This document shows positions 1-9,730 of a DNA stretch of 64,000 nt, in pieces; the stretch's first letter is position 1; every line of letters starts with the position of its first letter. Source of the DNA: Anthostomella pinea (lineage: Eukaryota > Ascomycota > Sordariomycetes > Xylariales > Xylariaceae); NCBI GenBank assembly GCA_963556695.1, contig CAUWAG010000020.1, positions 4,836,001 to 4,900,000 of the forward strand. The letters run 5' to 3'. Position numbers and translations under genes: made by a program. A model generated the notes under the pieces. That model saw only the letters and a program-made list of their open reading frames with translations, was not told where the DNA came from and searched no databases.

Positions 1-2
1 AC

Positions 3-1721
3 AGACCATGTGATCGCCAGCGTCCCTGCGACTCCTGCACCAAGATTTGCGAGCAGTGCGCTCCAGCTGGTGCTACCGAAGGCGGTTCCTGGCTTCGCGG
101 GCCCGATTCCACGGGCATGGGAGCGTATTACCTTTCCTTAGGCTACGGCCCAAAGGGCGTGGACGACTTGCAAAACAAGCAATGGCCTTACTTTCAGCCC
201 GACAACTACCGCGAAACTTTCATGCAGATGCGAGCAGCGGGAGTACGCACCGGTCCTCTACAAGGCCCTCCAGACTTCGTTTCGACTGTTTACGAGCCAG
301 GTTTCAACAGCATGGCAGCACCCGACGCCGCTACGCCAGACTTTTCCATACCTGACGATATAAACTTGTCGTTCCTCGCTGCTCCCAGGTCACCACCCGC
401 CGGCGAGCCGCTGGCTCAAGCCGATCATCTCGGAGTCAGCCTCGTCAACGAGGGTGAAGTGGGCAATAATGAAACAGACAGGAAGCTTATCGCAGACTAC
501 GAGAAGGCGTGGGACACTGCCAGGTTCTTAGTAGCGAAGCACGGCAACAACATCATGGACCTGCGCGAGGTGAGGGGAGGTCTCCGCGGCGCAATGTTGG
601 CGCGGCAGCCTGCCGCCGACTCGTTTTACTGGCAACAGATCCACGCGTTGCTTGTGGAAAAGTCCCCGCCCCCTTCCAACCCCATCCATGAGCGATTGGC
701 CATCAACATGCCCGCGGACGCAGACGAGAACTTGGTCGATTGGCTCAACCCGGGGTGGCGAGATGGTATACGCAACGCGGCCGCGGAGCCGTTACGTCCC
801 CGCTCGCCGGCTCCTATCCAGCCTATTTTCCATGTAAGGGGTCCTCCCCTCCCAGTTCCCCATCCCAACCCCAAGGCCCGCGGCGTTATGGACGTGGTCC
901 TCTTCTATCGCGAGCCGGTCCCCTTCCTATCGCCGCGGCCATGCACGGCATTCCGGGCTGATGGCCGGACCTGCGGCAATAACGCAGAGGGGTCGTGCGA
1001 GGATATCAGGCACGAGCCCGGAGCGTGCGCAATCTGCGACTCCTGCGACGCCGACAGCCGCATCCGCACGGGTGCGACTCTCGACGGCTTGATAATGCAG
1101 CTTCGAGCCTACGCCTGCTCCGAGTGCGCCGGGTGGGACGTCGCCATGAAGCCCGATATTTACCACGGCTGCGGGGTGCGGGTGTGGGGAATCGACCCCC
1201 AGTTGCACTGCTCGCCAGCGGCCGTGAACGCCAACAACGAGTTGGCCGGCAGCTTCATGGGCATACCACTGCCGGCGACAGGGTGTCTCTGCGCGACCAA
1301 GCTCCTCGGCCGCCGCATCTGCCAGCCGCACCGCACGCAGGACCTGCTCGACCTGCAGACCGCCGTGCGCGAGATGCGGAACTACGTCGAACGCGTCGCC
1401 GGGAAAATGGTGTGCCCGTGGTGCATGCTACGCCAAGGCGCCGACGCGTTCCGCTTCAGGGGCGAGCGCGGCTGCGAGGGCGAGCAGAAGCCCTTCGTCT
1501 GCATGGCGTGCCACGGCGTCGTCATCGGCCTGAATGACAACATCTGTGGGCTCAAGGGGGTTCCCGACGCCGACGCGTCGTGGGGTATGAGCAACAATGG
1601 CATCATCGCCCCCGGTGGCGCAACTGCGCTGCATGGAACCTTCATGGGCCCCGGCGACGCTGGCTCCTCCATGGACGTCGACCTCGACCTCAACGACGCC
1701 TTCGATGTCATGATGAGCTGA
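3..1721 (+). CDS. Cys-rich hypothetical protein, 5' end outside the window
   Basis: The frame is open from the first bases of the window, so the first in-window ATG (117) is probably internal and the gene starts to the left. The upstream part already carries a CDSCTKICEQC cluster. Counting from the ATG at 117, residues ~276-460 hold many Cys pairs (CAICDSC, CSEC, CLC, CPWC, CMAC) with scattered His, which suggests several structural zinc sites. The last ~40 residues are Gly/Asp-rich. I do not recognise the family, so no function is given. Codon use is GC-rich and normal for a host gene, although the AT-rich transposon compartment begins only ~100 bp after the TGA. No intron is needed within the visible part. 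Confidence 0.7.
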   Translation, partial: RPCDRQRPCDSCTKICEQCAPAGATEGGSWLRGPDSTGMGAYYLSLGYGPKGVDDLQNKQWPYFQPDNYRETFMQMRAAGVRTGPLQGPPDFVSTVYEPGFNSMAAPDAATPDFSIPDDINLSFLAAPRSPPAGEPLAQADHLGVSLVNEGEVGNNETDRKLIADYEKAWDTARFLVAKHGNNIMDLREVRGGLRGAMLARQPAADSFYWQQIHALLVEKSPPPSNPIHERLAINMPADADENLVDWLNPGWRDGIRNAAAEPLRPRSPAPIQPIFHVRGPPLPVPHPNPKARGVMDVVLFYREPVPFLSPRPCTAFRADGRTCGNNAEGSCEDIRHEPGACAICDSCDADSRIRTGATLDGLIMQLRAYACSECAGWDVAMKPDIYHGCGVRVWGIDPQLHCSPAAVNANNELAGSFMGIPLPATGCLCATKLLGRRICQPHRTQDLLDLQTAVREMRNYVERVAGKMVCPWCMLRQGADAFRFRGERGCEGEQKPFVCMACHGVVIGLNDNICGLKGVPDADASWGMSNNGIIAPGGATALHGTFMGPGDAGSSMDVDLDLNDAFDVMMS

Positions 1722-2123
1722 AGTGGGTAAGTTCGTAGGTAGGTGAGGTAAGTTGGCCCTTGGCCCCTTTTCTTCGTGAGATATTTCAAGGGTTGCGAGA
1801 TATCAGTTGTGGTACTTGCATTAGACGGTAAGTTTTTTCTTTAAATCGAATTTTTATTCTTATCTTTTTATAAAGTTGAAAAAATTTATGGATTTCTCGA
1901 TCCTTTAACCCGCAACTGTTAACCCGAGCTTTTAACTTGAACATTTAAACCTTAATAACTTAAATTAATTATTACTTAAACAAGAAAAAGTTTTATTCAA
2001 AAGATAAAGCCGTTATAAAAATGCACTTTAAAGTAACAACTTTAAAACCTTAACCAGCTAGTATAAAACGTATGTTGTGAACTTATACGGCATATAAAGG
2101 ATTTTAGGATATATAATAATATT
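1722..2123. other. AT-rich gene-free DNA
   Basis: From about 1825 the base composition drops abruptly to runs of A/T with many TpA steps and no open frame. This marks the edge of the transposon compartment and looks like heavily RIP-mutated repeat DNA. I see no gene here. Confidence 0.6.
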
Positions 2124-2325
2124 TGAGATTCTAGAAGGGTCACAAGCTAAGGAGGTGTGAGCGGTCGCTGCAAAATTTTGTTGTCATTTTCAAGTATGCT
2201 CAGCAGGGCTAATCTACAGCTAAATACCATACTGCACCATGCTAGGGTGGATCCACTGTTCCCTTGACAGCCCCCTAGTGGGTACTACACCTAAGGGCAC
2301 CATATCTAGGATACAACATCTGACA
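2124..2325. repeat. Possible solo LTR (GC-balanced island)
   Basis: A 202-bp GC-balanced island sits between AT-rich flanks. It starts TGAGATT and ends TCTGACA, so it has the TG...CA ends of an LTR. The adjoining bases (ATATT left, TAATA right) do not form a clear target duplication. No second copy is visible in this window, so the call rests on ends, size and setting. Confidence 0.3.
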
Positions 2326-2452
2326 TAATAATAATAAATAATAATAAAATAAAAGTAATATCTTAAAAAAACCTTTAAAATATTTTTAATACGCCTTCTA
2401 ACTTTTATGATAAAAACTTTTTTTAATTAAAGCTGTCTAAACACCTTATATA
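2326..2452. other. AT-rich DNA left of the DNA transposon
   Basis: Short AT-rich stretch with no open frame. Its last two bases (TA, 2451-2452) are the left copy of the target duplication of the next element. Confidence 0.5.
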
Positions 2453-2513
2453 ACGTAGCTGACAAGCGAGTTGACATTACAAGCGAGTTGGCACTCGTCA
2501 TGAACTCTCCAAC
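2453..2513 (+). repeat. Left terminal inverted repeat of the Fot1-type element
   Basis: 61 bp beginning ACGTAGCTG, matching the reverse complement of 4252-4312 with one mismatch (C at 2507 against T). Inside it the 12-mer ACAAGCGAGTTG occurs twice in direct orientation (from 2462 and from 2479), a plausible pair of transposase-binding sites. Confidence 0.93.
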
Positions 2514-2558
2514 TGCCATGTCAAATAACTTCACCACAACGCATTCAGTTCAATTCAA

Positions 2559-4214
2559 TCAATCGGATTCCTTTTTCTCAGAGGTTTCTATCTCTATTGT
2601 ATAAGTTCGCGCATTATGGCCAGTATTGCTGTAAACGTCACACCGTCGCCCACGCGCTGCTGCCCGCCTCGGACGACGACTACCTTCACCCATTTCCTGT
2701 TTTGCCAGCTCAGCACCATCCTTTGCAGCCTGAAGATCTACTGCATCTTCAACGGAAAGTACTCCTCCTTTCACTAAATGTTTGTTTTTTGTTCTCCGGA
2801 GTTTACTTAGTAGGTGATTGGCCTCTTCTAATTCGCGGACCCAGGAATCAACCAAAGCGACCTTATGCATAAGACCGTATATAGCCTTCGAAAACGAGCT
2901 CAACGCATCAATTATTGATATAGGTGAGCTTCCCTAGTGGTTTCTGACTCGGTTTCGGATATAAAACGATTGGTTTACCGCTTTGTTAGTGGTGGTAGGC
3001 GTCTTCGAAGTCCAAGTAGTGGGTGGCAGATTGGGGTCTGGCGACGGTGTTTGTACGACAGCGACAGCATCCAGCTTTGAAATAACACTTTCTGGGTCAA
3101 AAGGAACAAGCCTAGTGGCACTGAAACCTGCTCGAATGTTTCCTGGTGTCATAGCAGCGTTGTGTGCTTCACAAAACGCTGCAAGGAAGTCCTCCTTCGA
3201 AACATGGGTTATATGACGCCGGATGAGATCCTCAATCATGCGACTGTAAGCTCGTTTGAGCGGGCTAAAACAGCCGACATCTAGAGGCTGGAGCCTGTGT
3301 GACGAGTGGGCAGGCATACAAAGGGTGATAATGCCGTTGTTCTGGCAATAATCCTCAAAGACCTGGGAATGGTGGCTTTTGTGACCATCTAGGATGAGGA
3401 GGCGTTTACCGGCAGTCATACGCGGTCTGGTATACTTGTTGAAATGCTGAATCCATTCCAAACCATTCTCATTTGTGGTCCACCCGTTGTCGGACACGGC
3501 CACCTTCCAATCGCGTGGTAATATCGTGTCACGATACCATGACGCGAGGTGGGTTTTGCCCTGTAGAATGATGAACGGCGGGACCACCCAACCATCAGCA
3601 TTAACAGCAGAGATTGCTGTAGACCATTCCCTGTTGCCTTGCTGAGCTTGTCTAGGCCTGCCACGTCTTTCGGCGCTTGTAACGACCATGCCAGACCCAA
3701 TAATGCCCATCATAAACCCAGTCTCGTTGAAGTTATAAGTATCCGCGTCTTGGATACCATGTTTCGCGACTGCTGCTGTAACTTGGCAAAACCACGCGCG
3801 ATACGCGTCTGGATCCTCGTTCAAGACCCTCTGGTAGTCTATCTTCCGATGAAAACGCGTCCGGAGGCCTGGTGTACGTTTGATGAAGTTCCGCGTCCAG
3901 TTCTTTCCAACGCGTCCAGCCCCACGCGCCGCCAACAATTGATTTGCCATATCTTCAACATAACTGTACCGGGGCGGAAATGCTCGCGCATCCAGGTCGA
4001 GAATGAAGGAACAAATGGCATTCTCTTCGGAAATCATAAGTTTCAAAGTATTGGGCATGCTGTCGCGTCGTGATGGCATTCCTTTGACTCTATTGTTCAA
4101 AGTGGAACGAGGGACGTTAAAGAGTTTCGCAAGCTGAAATATAGGAATATGAGGGTCACGTCGTTTAGCTTGAACAGCTAGCTACAAGTCTGATTTGTTA
4201 TAACGCGGTGCCAT
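2559..4214 (-). pseudogene. pogo/Fot1-type transposase, inactivated by two TAG stops and motif losses
   Basis: A single minus-strand frame of 551 codons starts at ATG 4214 and ends at 2559, close to the usual Fot1 length. It is cut by TAG at codon 11 (4184-4182) and TAG at 2936-2934, after ~426 codons. In order it has a psq-type HTH (codons ~11-46), a CENP-B/Tc5-type HTH (~60-120), and a DDE catalytic domain. The second and third acidic residues (LDGHKSH and LQPLDVG) are present with 35 residues between them. The first reads YNFNETGF, so the catalytic Asp (codon 163, 3728-3726) is Asn. The C-terminal zinc knuckle keeps only one Cys and has Tyr in the two other Cys places (CDVYSNTGHNARTY). Both stops and all losses fit C-to-T or G-to-A changes. 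Confidence 0.9.
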
Positions 4215-4251
4215 TGTTGTTGGTGGAGATATGATGGTTTGAATCGTATTG

Positions 4252-4312
4252 GTTGGAAAGTTCATGACGAGTGCCAACTCGCTTGTAATGTCAACTCGCT
4301 TGTCAGCTACGT
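4252..4312 (-). repeat. Right terminal inverted repeat of the Fot1-type element
   Basis: 61 bp ending CAGCTACGT, directly followed by the TA target duplication. It is the inverted partner of 2453-2513 with one mismatch and contains the same doubled 12-mer in inverse orientation. Confidence 0.93.
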
Positions 4313-4314
4313 TA

Positions 4315-4622
4315 TCAAATGTTGATAATATTCTCTTAATAGAGTTTAAATTTCATATGATAATAATAATAAAGCTATCAATAAATATAAAATCGGTTTT
4401 ATTACAACAAAACGTTTAAGAAACTCTATAAAAGATTAATTATGAACCGAAATTTATTATAAAAAAAATTCATGATATTATTATCGTTAATATCAGATTC
4501 AAGGGATCCCGAGGGGTGTATGCCTTGTGGAGTGCTGGCTAGTCAGGTGGCTAGTCAAGGAGGCTGCCATGACTAGCTCCCTGATCGTACGTTGACTCAG
4601 AAAAAGATGGGTCAGAGGATCG
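4315..4622. other. AT-rich to mixed spacer between two transposons
   Basis: The first ~190 bases are AT-rich without open frames. The rest is GC-balanced (doubled GGCTAGTCAGG/GGCTAGTCAAGG-like words near 4545) and runs up to the copia target duplication. No gene is seen. Confidence 0.4.
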
Positions 4623-4627
4623 TCTCT

Positions 4628-4799
4628 TCTCAGATACCAGCGCACCATTTGGGCCATGCACTGACCATGTCACGTGGATGACAGCGCACTAAACCGCGAC
4701 CAGCCACTAGGGCAGAACTAGTACTGAAACTCGTACACAGATAGACAGTGCCCATCACAACATTATAATACACTCATCAATTGACCCTTGTATTCAACA
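4628..4799 (+). repeat. 5' LTR of the first copia element
   Basis: 172 bp beginning TCTCAGATACC (the other copy begins TGTCAGATACC) and ending TATTCAACA. It aligns along its length with the two parts of the 3' LTR on either side of the nested insertion. It would carry promoter and polyadenylation signals. Confidence 0.85.
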
Positions 4800-4880
4800 G
4801 TTAAGAGTCTCACTTGTTTCTAAGCAATCGGCATACATACATTACGAATACGGAGTAATCTAACAACCCCTTTTCCAATC

Positions 4881-7800
4881 ATGAATATCACGGTCCCTGT
4901 ACAAAACGCCACAGCGTACTACCACTCTCATAAGGACTTCATCGCATTGAGTCTCCAGTTCAAAAAAAGAACTGAAGTTCAAGATATCTGGATATACATT
5001 GACCAAAAATTGACTGAACCCTGGCCTGAAGCTCCTAGTCCCCCTGATATCGAATCCGAGGACTATACAAAGAGGGTTACCCAGAGCGCCACTCAAGAAC
5101 GACCTATCCGACAATACAACACCTCTCAACTCACTAGTGACGGAGCCAACCTCTTCAAGTCAGATATCACACAGTTTGAATACAAAAACAAGGTCTATCA
5201 GCGCTTCAAGAGCTCAGCGGAAAAGCTCACCAAGTGGGTGCTCGAGACCGTGGATCAGACCACCCAACAGACAAAGCTTCCTCATGAGGTGAACCCCCGC
5301 GATTGGTACAAGGCCCTCTCCAATAAGGGCATCATATATAGCGAATATGTTATGCACAAGGCTTAAGGAGAGTATCGAGCTATTATCTCTATAATTGATA
5401 ACAAGCTGCAAAAAAAGAAATAAAAGGACTTCATATCATGGATTAATGACTGGGAAAAGGTGATGACTAAAGCGATCAGAGCCAAGGTCCTTAAAGCCAT
5501 ATCTCTAACTACCTGATTTAATGACTTCATTAGGGCTGCCTCTTCAGTCAACGCTAACTGGTCCTCACAAGCCAGAGTTACCAAGAAGACGGGTATGCTA
5601 GAAGGCACCATCAGTTATTCAGAGATTGTTTTAGACCTCCAGGAAGACTGGCTCACCACACACGGCGGTATAAACGTAGAGCAGACACGTTGCCGCCGCA
5701 CAGATAGCTAGATAATTGTGGGTCGGGATTTGGGATCTATCCCACCACCAGAGTGAGCTGGTGCTGCAGATCTTTCTTCCCCTCCTCACCAAAGTATTTT
5801 TGTTCAACAGAGGTCATTGCTGGGCATCTTCGTCCAAACCTTCTACTTGCCCCATGACATGGAGTCAAACTACCTACATTTCTTCAGCGTTACATCTATA
5901 AAGCCGCAGTGTATCTTCACAACTGAACGCCTAACTGGTAACACCACTGGATGACCACCTACGAGATGTTCATTCAATACCTATCGTTTCGAGATGGCCT
6001 CATGGCCCCTGATTGCAGACCTTTAAACGCACATCTTCGAGCATACGGCTACAATATGTTTGATATAACGTCAGAAGCCCAGCTAAAAAAGAACCGCCTG
6101 TAGAAGCTAAACCCTAAAGCCTGAGGTCGGCTATCTCGTAGGATACAGCTCCACAAACATCTATCAAGTCTGGAACCTACAGACCAACAAGGTTCACGCA
6201 ATGCGCAATGTAATAGCGGACGAGAGTCAGATATTCTCAGGAGATATCAGCGATCTCAAGGATGACCCCTTTCACATCAACCAGGACCAGCTAACATTAC
6301 TCTTGAATAGACACGAAGTCCAGTCAAAAGTCCTAAAAGACACTCCAGTGTATAAAGAAGATAAAGATCTCAACAGAATAACATAGGAGCACACAGACGG
6401 AGTAGAGAGCAATCAGAGCGGAACTGGTACTAAAGATACCCAGGACAAGGCCAACACAAGTAATGACCAAGGGACTGATCAGCTGTATACGTTTGCTGTG
6501 TTTAAGCCATACCTGACCCCTGAATTTATTCCTCTGCCTGTGATAGCCCTGCTGGCTGCAGCTATCAGAGAGCATGTGGAGGGCCAGGTCAGAGCACAGC
6601 GCTCCCAGCGAGCAACAAAAGGGATAGATACCCGCTCGTTACCTCCAACTGAGGAAGCCCAGGCCATAAGAAATTGCCACGGGAACTGGGAGGCTTTGTT
6701 TAACGCTGGAAAAGTCGCCAACCCCGTTGGTACAATAGATGGCAGGCTGGTGAGCAAAGCCAGGTACAACAAGTATAAAACTTATGGCACTCACCCTGAT
6801 AGGAGACACACACAGCAAGATAATCAGGATGGCCAAGCCATAATACCTGAAAAGCCAGATAAAGTTCATCAACGAGCGCTCCTGCCAGAGCCCAAGAACC
6901 GCAATGAGGCCGAGAGGCATCCACACAAGGCCGAATGGCTTCAAGCTGAGATGGATCATATTGCGAGCCAAAAGGAGATGCGCTCGTGGGTGATCACTGA
7001 CAAGTCAGCGGCAAACGGGCAACAGTTACTGGACTGTATGTGAGTATACAGGTACAAGACTGACAAGCATGGCTTCCTATCCAAATAGAAAGCTCGTCTT
7101 GTTGTACAAAGAGACCAGCAAAACAAGAACATCCTTGAAGATACATACACATCCATACTCATAGGCTGATCTTTCAGAGCCCTTATTGCTATCGCCGCTC
7201 GATTCGATCTCAAACTTATCCAATACGACGCTGTGAACGCTTTCGTCAACACTGACTTGGACAAAGAGGTATATATGAGGATGCCGCCAGAGCATCGTCA
7301 ACCAGGGAAGATCTTGCTGCTCAAGAAAGCACTGTATGGTCTGAGACAGTCTCCCTTACTATGGCAGAAGCACTTCACCAAAACGTTATCAAGCCTCGAT
7401 TTCAAGCCAGTCCCTTACGAGCTCTGCTGTTTTATTAAGGACGGCATGATCATCTTCTTCTACGTGAACGATATAGTGGTAACATTTAAACAACATTATC
7501 GAAAAGCAGTGGAGACTACCATAAAGCAGATCAAGGCCATCTATACGCTCATAGGAGGGGATCCCATGTAATGGTTTCTGGGAATAGAGATCATCAGGGA
7601 TCGCAGTCAACGCCTCATCTGGCTATCGTAGGCATTGTACATTAATAAGATCACGAGCATTATCAACCAAAACAAGAAGCTGCCAGACACTTCAATGAAG
7701 CCGTTTGAGCTGCTCCCAAACGACGAACTCGCCTCACCAGCGTCAGCTATTAGGTACCAGAAGAAGACAGGGTCGATTCTGTACGCCGGAGTCATCACAC

Positions 7801-8485
7801 GCCTGGATATCGCTTTCGCCGCTTCCAGACTATCGCGCTTCAACACCAACCCAAATGCCACTCATGCTGAAGCCACTGAACACGTGCTGGAGTACCTGAA
7901 AGGAACCAGATCTTTTGTTTTTCAATTGGGGGGTAAAGATCTACTCAAATGCTGGAGCGATGCCTCATTTGCAGACAACAGCCTCGATTAAAAGAGCTCA
8001 CAAATATACATAATGAAGCTCTTTGGCGGGATCATCAGTTAAAGAACGAACAAGCAAGATACAGTAATGGCCTCAACAACAGAAGCAGAACTGCTGTCCC
8101 TTGCTCAAGCTGTCAAAGAGATGATGTTCGTATCCCGTCTATTCAAGGAGATCGGCAACTCAATGGACTCCCCATCACTGCGCATATGGTGTGACAATCA
8201 GCAAACTATCAAGTTAGTGCGCATGGATATCACCACTCTCAGACCAAGCTCAAGCACGTCGATATCCACAACCACTGGCTAAGAGAAGCCCATCAAAAGA
8301 AGAGAATAGACGTTCAGTACGTCCGAAGCAAGATGATGCTGGCAGACGGCCTCACCAAGGCCCTCCCAGCACCAAAGTACGAGATATTAAGAGAACAGGT
8401 GCAAATAGTTGACATCCATAAGCAGCTTGCTGCCCGAAAGCTCCAGGAGCTTAAGCAGGACCTTAAAGAGGAGGATATGCCCTAG
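4881..8485 (+). pseudogene. copia gag-pol, stop-ridden and lacking the integrase core
   Basis: All recognisable pieces up to ~8200 lie in one frame. A Gag-like region (4881-5366) runs on through stops to ~5676. It is interrupted by a foreign LTR fragment (5677-5859). The integrase C-terminal side resumes (YIYKAAVYLHN, then a GYSSTNIYQVWNLQT-like stretch near 6140-6190). RT covers ~6900-7620 and RNase H ~7950-8485 (CWSDASFADNS, STTEAELLSLA, IWCDNQQTIKL, LADGLTKALP). The integrase zinc finger and DDE core are absent. Stops include TGA 7041 and TAG 7086 where Trp is expected, and TAA 5364. The RT box reads YVND: codon 7467 is AAC instead of an Asp codon. A frameshift near 8215-8250 moves the tail to another frame, ending TAG 8483-8485. 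Confidence 0.85.
5677..5859 (-). repeat. LTR fragment embedded in the first copia element
   Basis: This ~183-bp segment matches, in inverse orientation, the solo LTR nested at 9422-9636, and more distantly the one at 20830-21084. On the plus strand it ends CCCCATGACA, the CA end of that family, while its other side is truncated and joined directly to Gag-coding sequence. It lies exactly where the integrase core should be, so the insertion was probably followed by a deletion. Confidence 0.75.
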
Positions 8486-9332
8486 GCAAAAAGGTTACTT
8501 ACTTACATCTCCGCTTCTCATGGCATCCCTTAGGCGCTAATACCTCTGACTCAAGCAAAAATCAACCAAGTCAGAAGTACCAACTCCCGGACCTCGACCA
8601 AAGTACCTTGAACGAATCGAACTATCTTGAACGAACTGAACTACAAAAAGGAACCAAAATCTTGGTGCCCCTCTGAACCCAGGTAGTTAGCTCCGAAGAG
8701 CAGTCTATCAAGCGAACCAGCCGAGGACTTATAGTAAACGGACATTTAACCTTTCACGATAGTTAGGTACCTCGGGAGTATAAGCGAGTTACTGAGCCGC
8801 ATATTCCATCACTAGCCACATATCAACAGCTACATACCACCAGAAGACGACAATTAAGTACTGCAGGACCAGTCGCATCTAGCTGCCCACCTTTGACAGC
8901 AACCGCACACAGACTCTCGGGGTAGGCTGCCCTTTGAGACCATGCTTGGCTTCTGAATTGATGAAGAAAACTGACCATATTTGGATATATGAGGGTATCA
9001 CCTGAGGTCGCTGTCACCTCTCGTGATGGCTTCACCTGCGAGACTGACATTTTGGGGGGGAACACACCCAATTCGGCAGCGTGGTGGGTACCCGGCTCAT
9101 CTTTGGCCCACGGCAATTGAGAAGAGCGGGCCCCTTCGCAGCTGTGTGCCGGCTGCCGCTACCAGGGCGGTAGAATATGGTAGAAACTGGCTCGATTGAA
9201 TAGTGGGGAATGCGCCTGGCCCCACCACACCAATTGAATATTGACAACCCCACATAAAGGTCTCGGGTTCAAACCTGGATCTGAGGGCGCTGGCTCTTTT
9301 GCAAGTCAGCTGCTTTTGCAGCTGAGAGGGTG
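8486..9332. other. Non-coding part between pol and the 3' LTR
   Basis: About 850 bp with no retrotransposon motif, much longer than the usual gap before a 3' LTR. It has a GGTTCAAACC word (9266-9275) that resembles a pol III B box, but no convincing A box upstream. The last bases (GAGAGGGTG) are a candidate polypurine tract. It may include another unrecognised insertion. Confidence 0.4.
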
Positions 9333-9725
9333 TGTCAGATACCAGCGCACCATTTGTGCCATGCACTGACCATGTCACGTGGATGACCGCGCACTAGACT
9401 GCAACCAGCCACCAGGGCAAAGGTCACGGGGCAAGCAGAAGGTTTGGACGAAGATGCCCAGCAATGACCTCTGTTGAACAAAAATACTTTGGTGAGGAGG
9501 GGAAGAAAGATCTGCAGCACCAGCTCAATCTGGTGGTGGGATAGATCCCAAATCCCGACCCACAATTATCTAGCTATCTGTGAGGCGGCAACGTGTCTGC
9601 CCTACCAACCACCTGATGGATAGTTGATCCATCACAGCAAAACTAGTACTGAATACTCGTACACAGATAGACAGTGCTCATCACAACATCATAATACATT
9701 CGTCAATTGACCCTCATATTCAACA
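9333..9725 (+). repeat. 3' LTR of the first copia element, interrupted
   Basis: It begins TGTCAGATACC and ends TATTCAACA like the 5' LTR. After the word CCAGGGCAAA it is split by a 215-bp insertion and resumes at AACTAGTACTG, matching the uninterrupted 5' LTR. TCTCT follows at once as the target duplication. Confidence 0.88.
9422..9636 (-). mobile_element. Nested solo LTR of a different retrotransposon family
   Basis: 215 bp inserted in the copia 3' LTR and flanked by GCAAA on both sides (9417-9421, 9637-9641), a 5-bp target duplication. Read on the minus strand it starts TGTGATGG and ends near CCCCGTGAC. A homologous fragment lies at 5677-5859, and a diverged full-length relative with its own target duplication lies at 20830-21084. 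No internal coding region accompanies any copy. Confidence 0.75.
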
Positions 9726-9730
9726 TCTCT

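Larger units (their letters stand above)
2453..4312 (-). mobile_element. Complete pogo/Fot1-type DNA transposon (Tc1-mariner superfamily)
   Basis: The element is 1860 bp. It is bounded by 61-bp terminal inverted repeats that differ at one base, and is flanked on both sides by TA (2451-2452 and 4313-4314), the target duplication of Tc1/mariner/pogo elements. One reading frame on the minus strand fills the interior and encodes a DD35D transposase. Size, TIR and frame length agree with Fot1-like fungal elements. The ends are nearly perfect but the transposase frame is broken, so the copy could only move if another copy supplied enzyme. Confidence 0.93.
4628..9725 (+). mobile_element. Ty1/copia LTR retrotransposon, degenerate, with nested insertion
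   Basis: Two related LTRs (4628-4799 and 9333-9725) enclose a gag-pol region in the order gag, integrase tail, reverse transcriptase, RNase H, which is the copia order. The 5-bp word TCTCT lies immediately outside both ends (4623-4627 and 9726-9730), the expected integrase target duplication. A purine-rich GAGAGGG directly precedes the 3' LTR and could be the polypurine tract. The internal frame is full of stops and the integrase core is missing, so the copy is dead. The 3' LTR is longer because another solo LTR sits in it. Confidence 0.9.

Noticed and set aside
5716..5901. 61-codon frame on the plus strand, with a near-identical frame on the minus strand at 9335-9565
   Set aside because: The shared protein text comes from the duplicated LTR sequence (5677-5859 and 9422-9636), not from a gene.
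9241..9300. B-box-like GGTTCAAACC, considered as a tRNA or SINE
   Set aside because: No A box at the right distance and no tRNA fold, so it is kept only as a remark.
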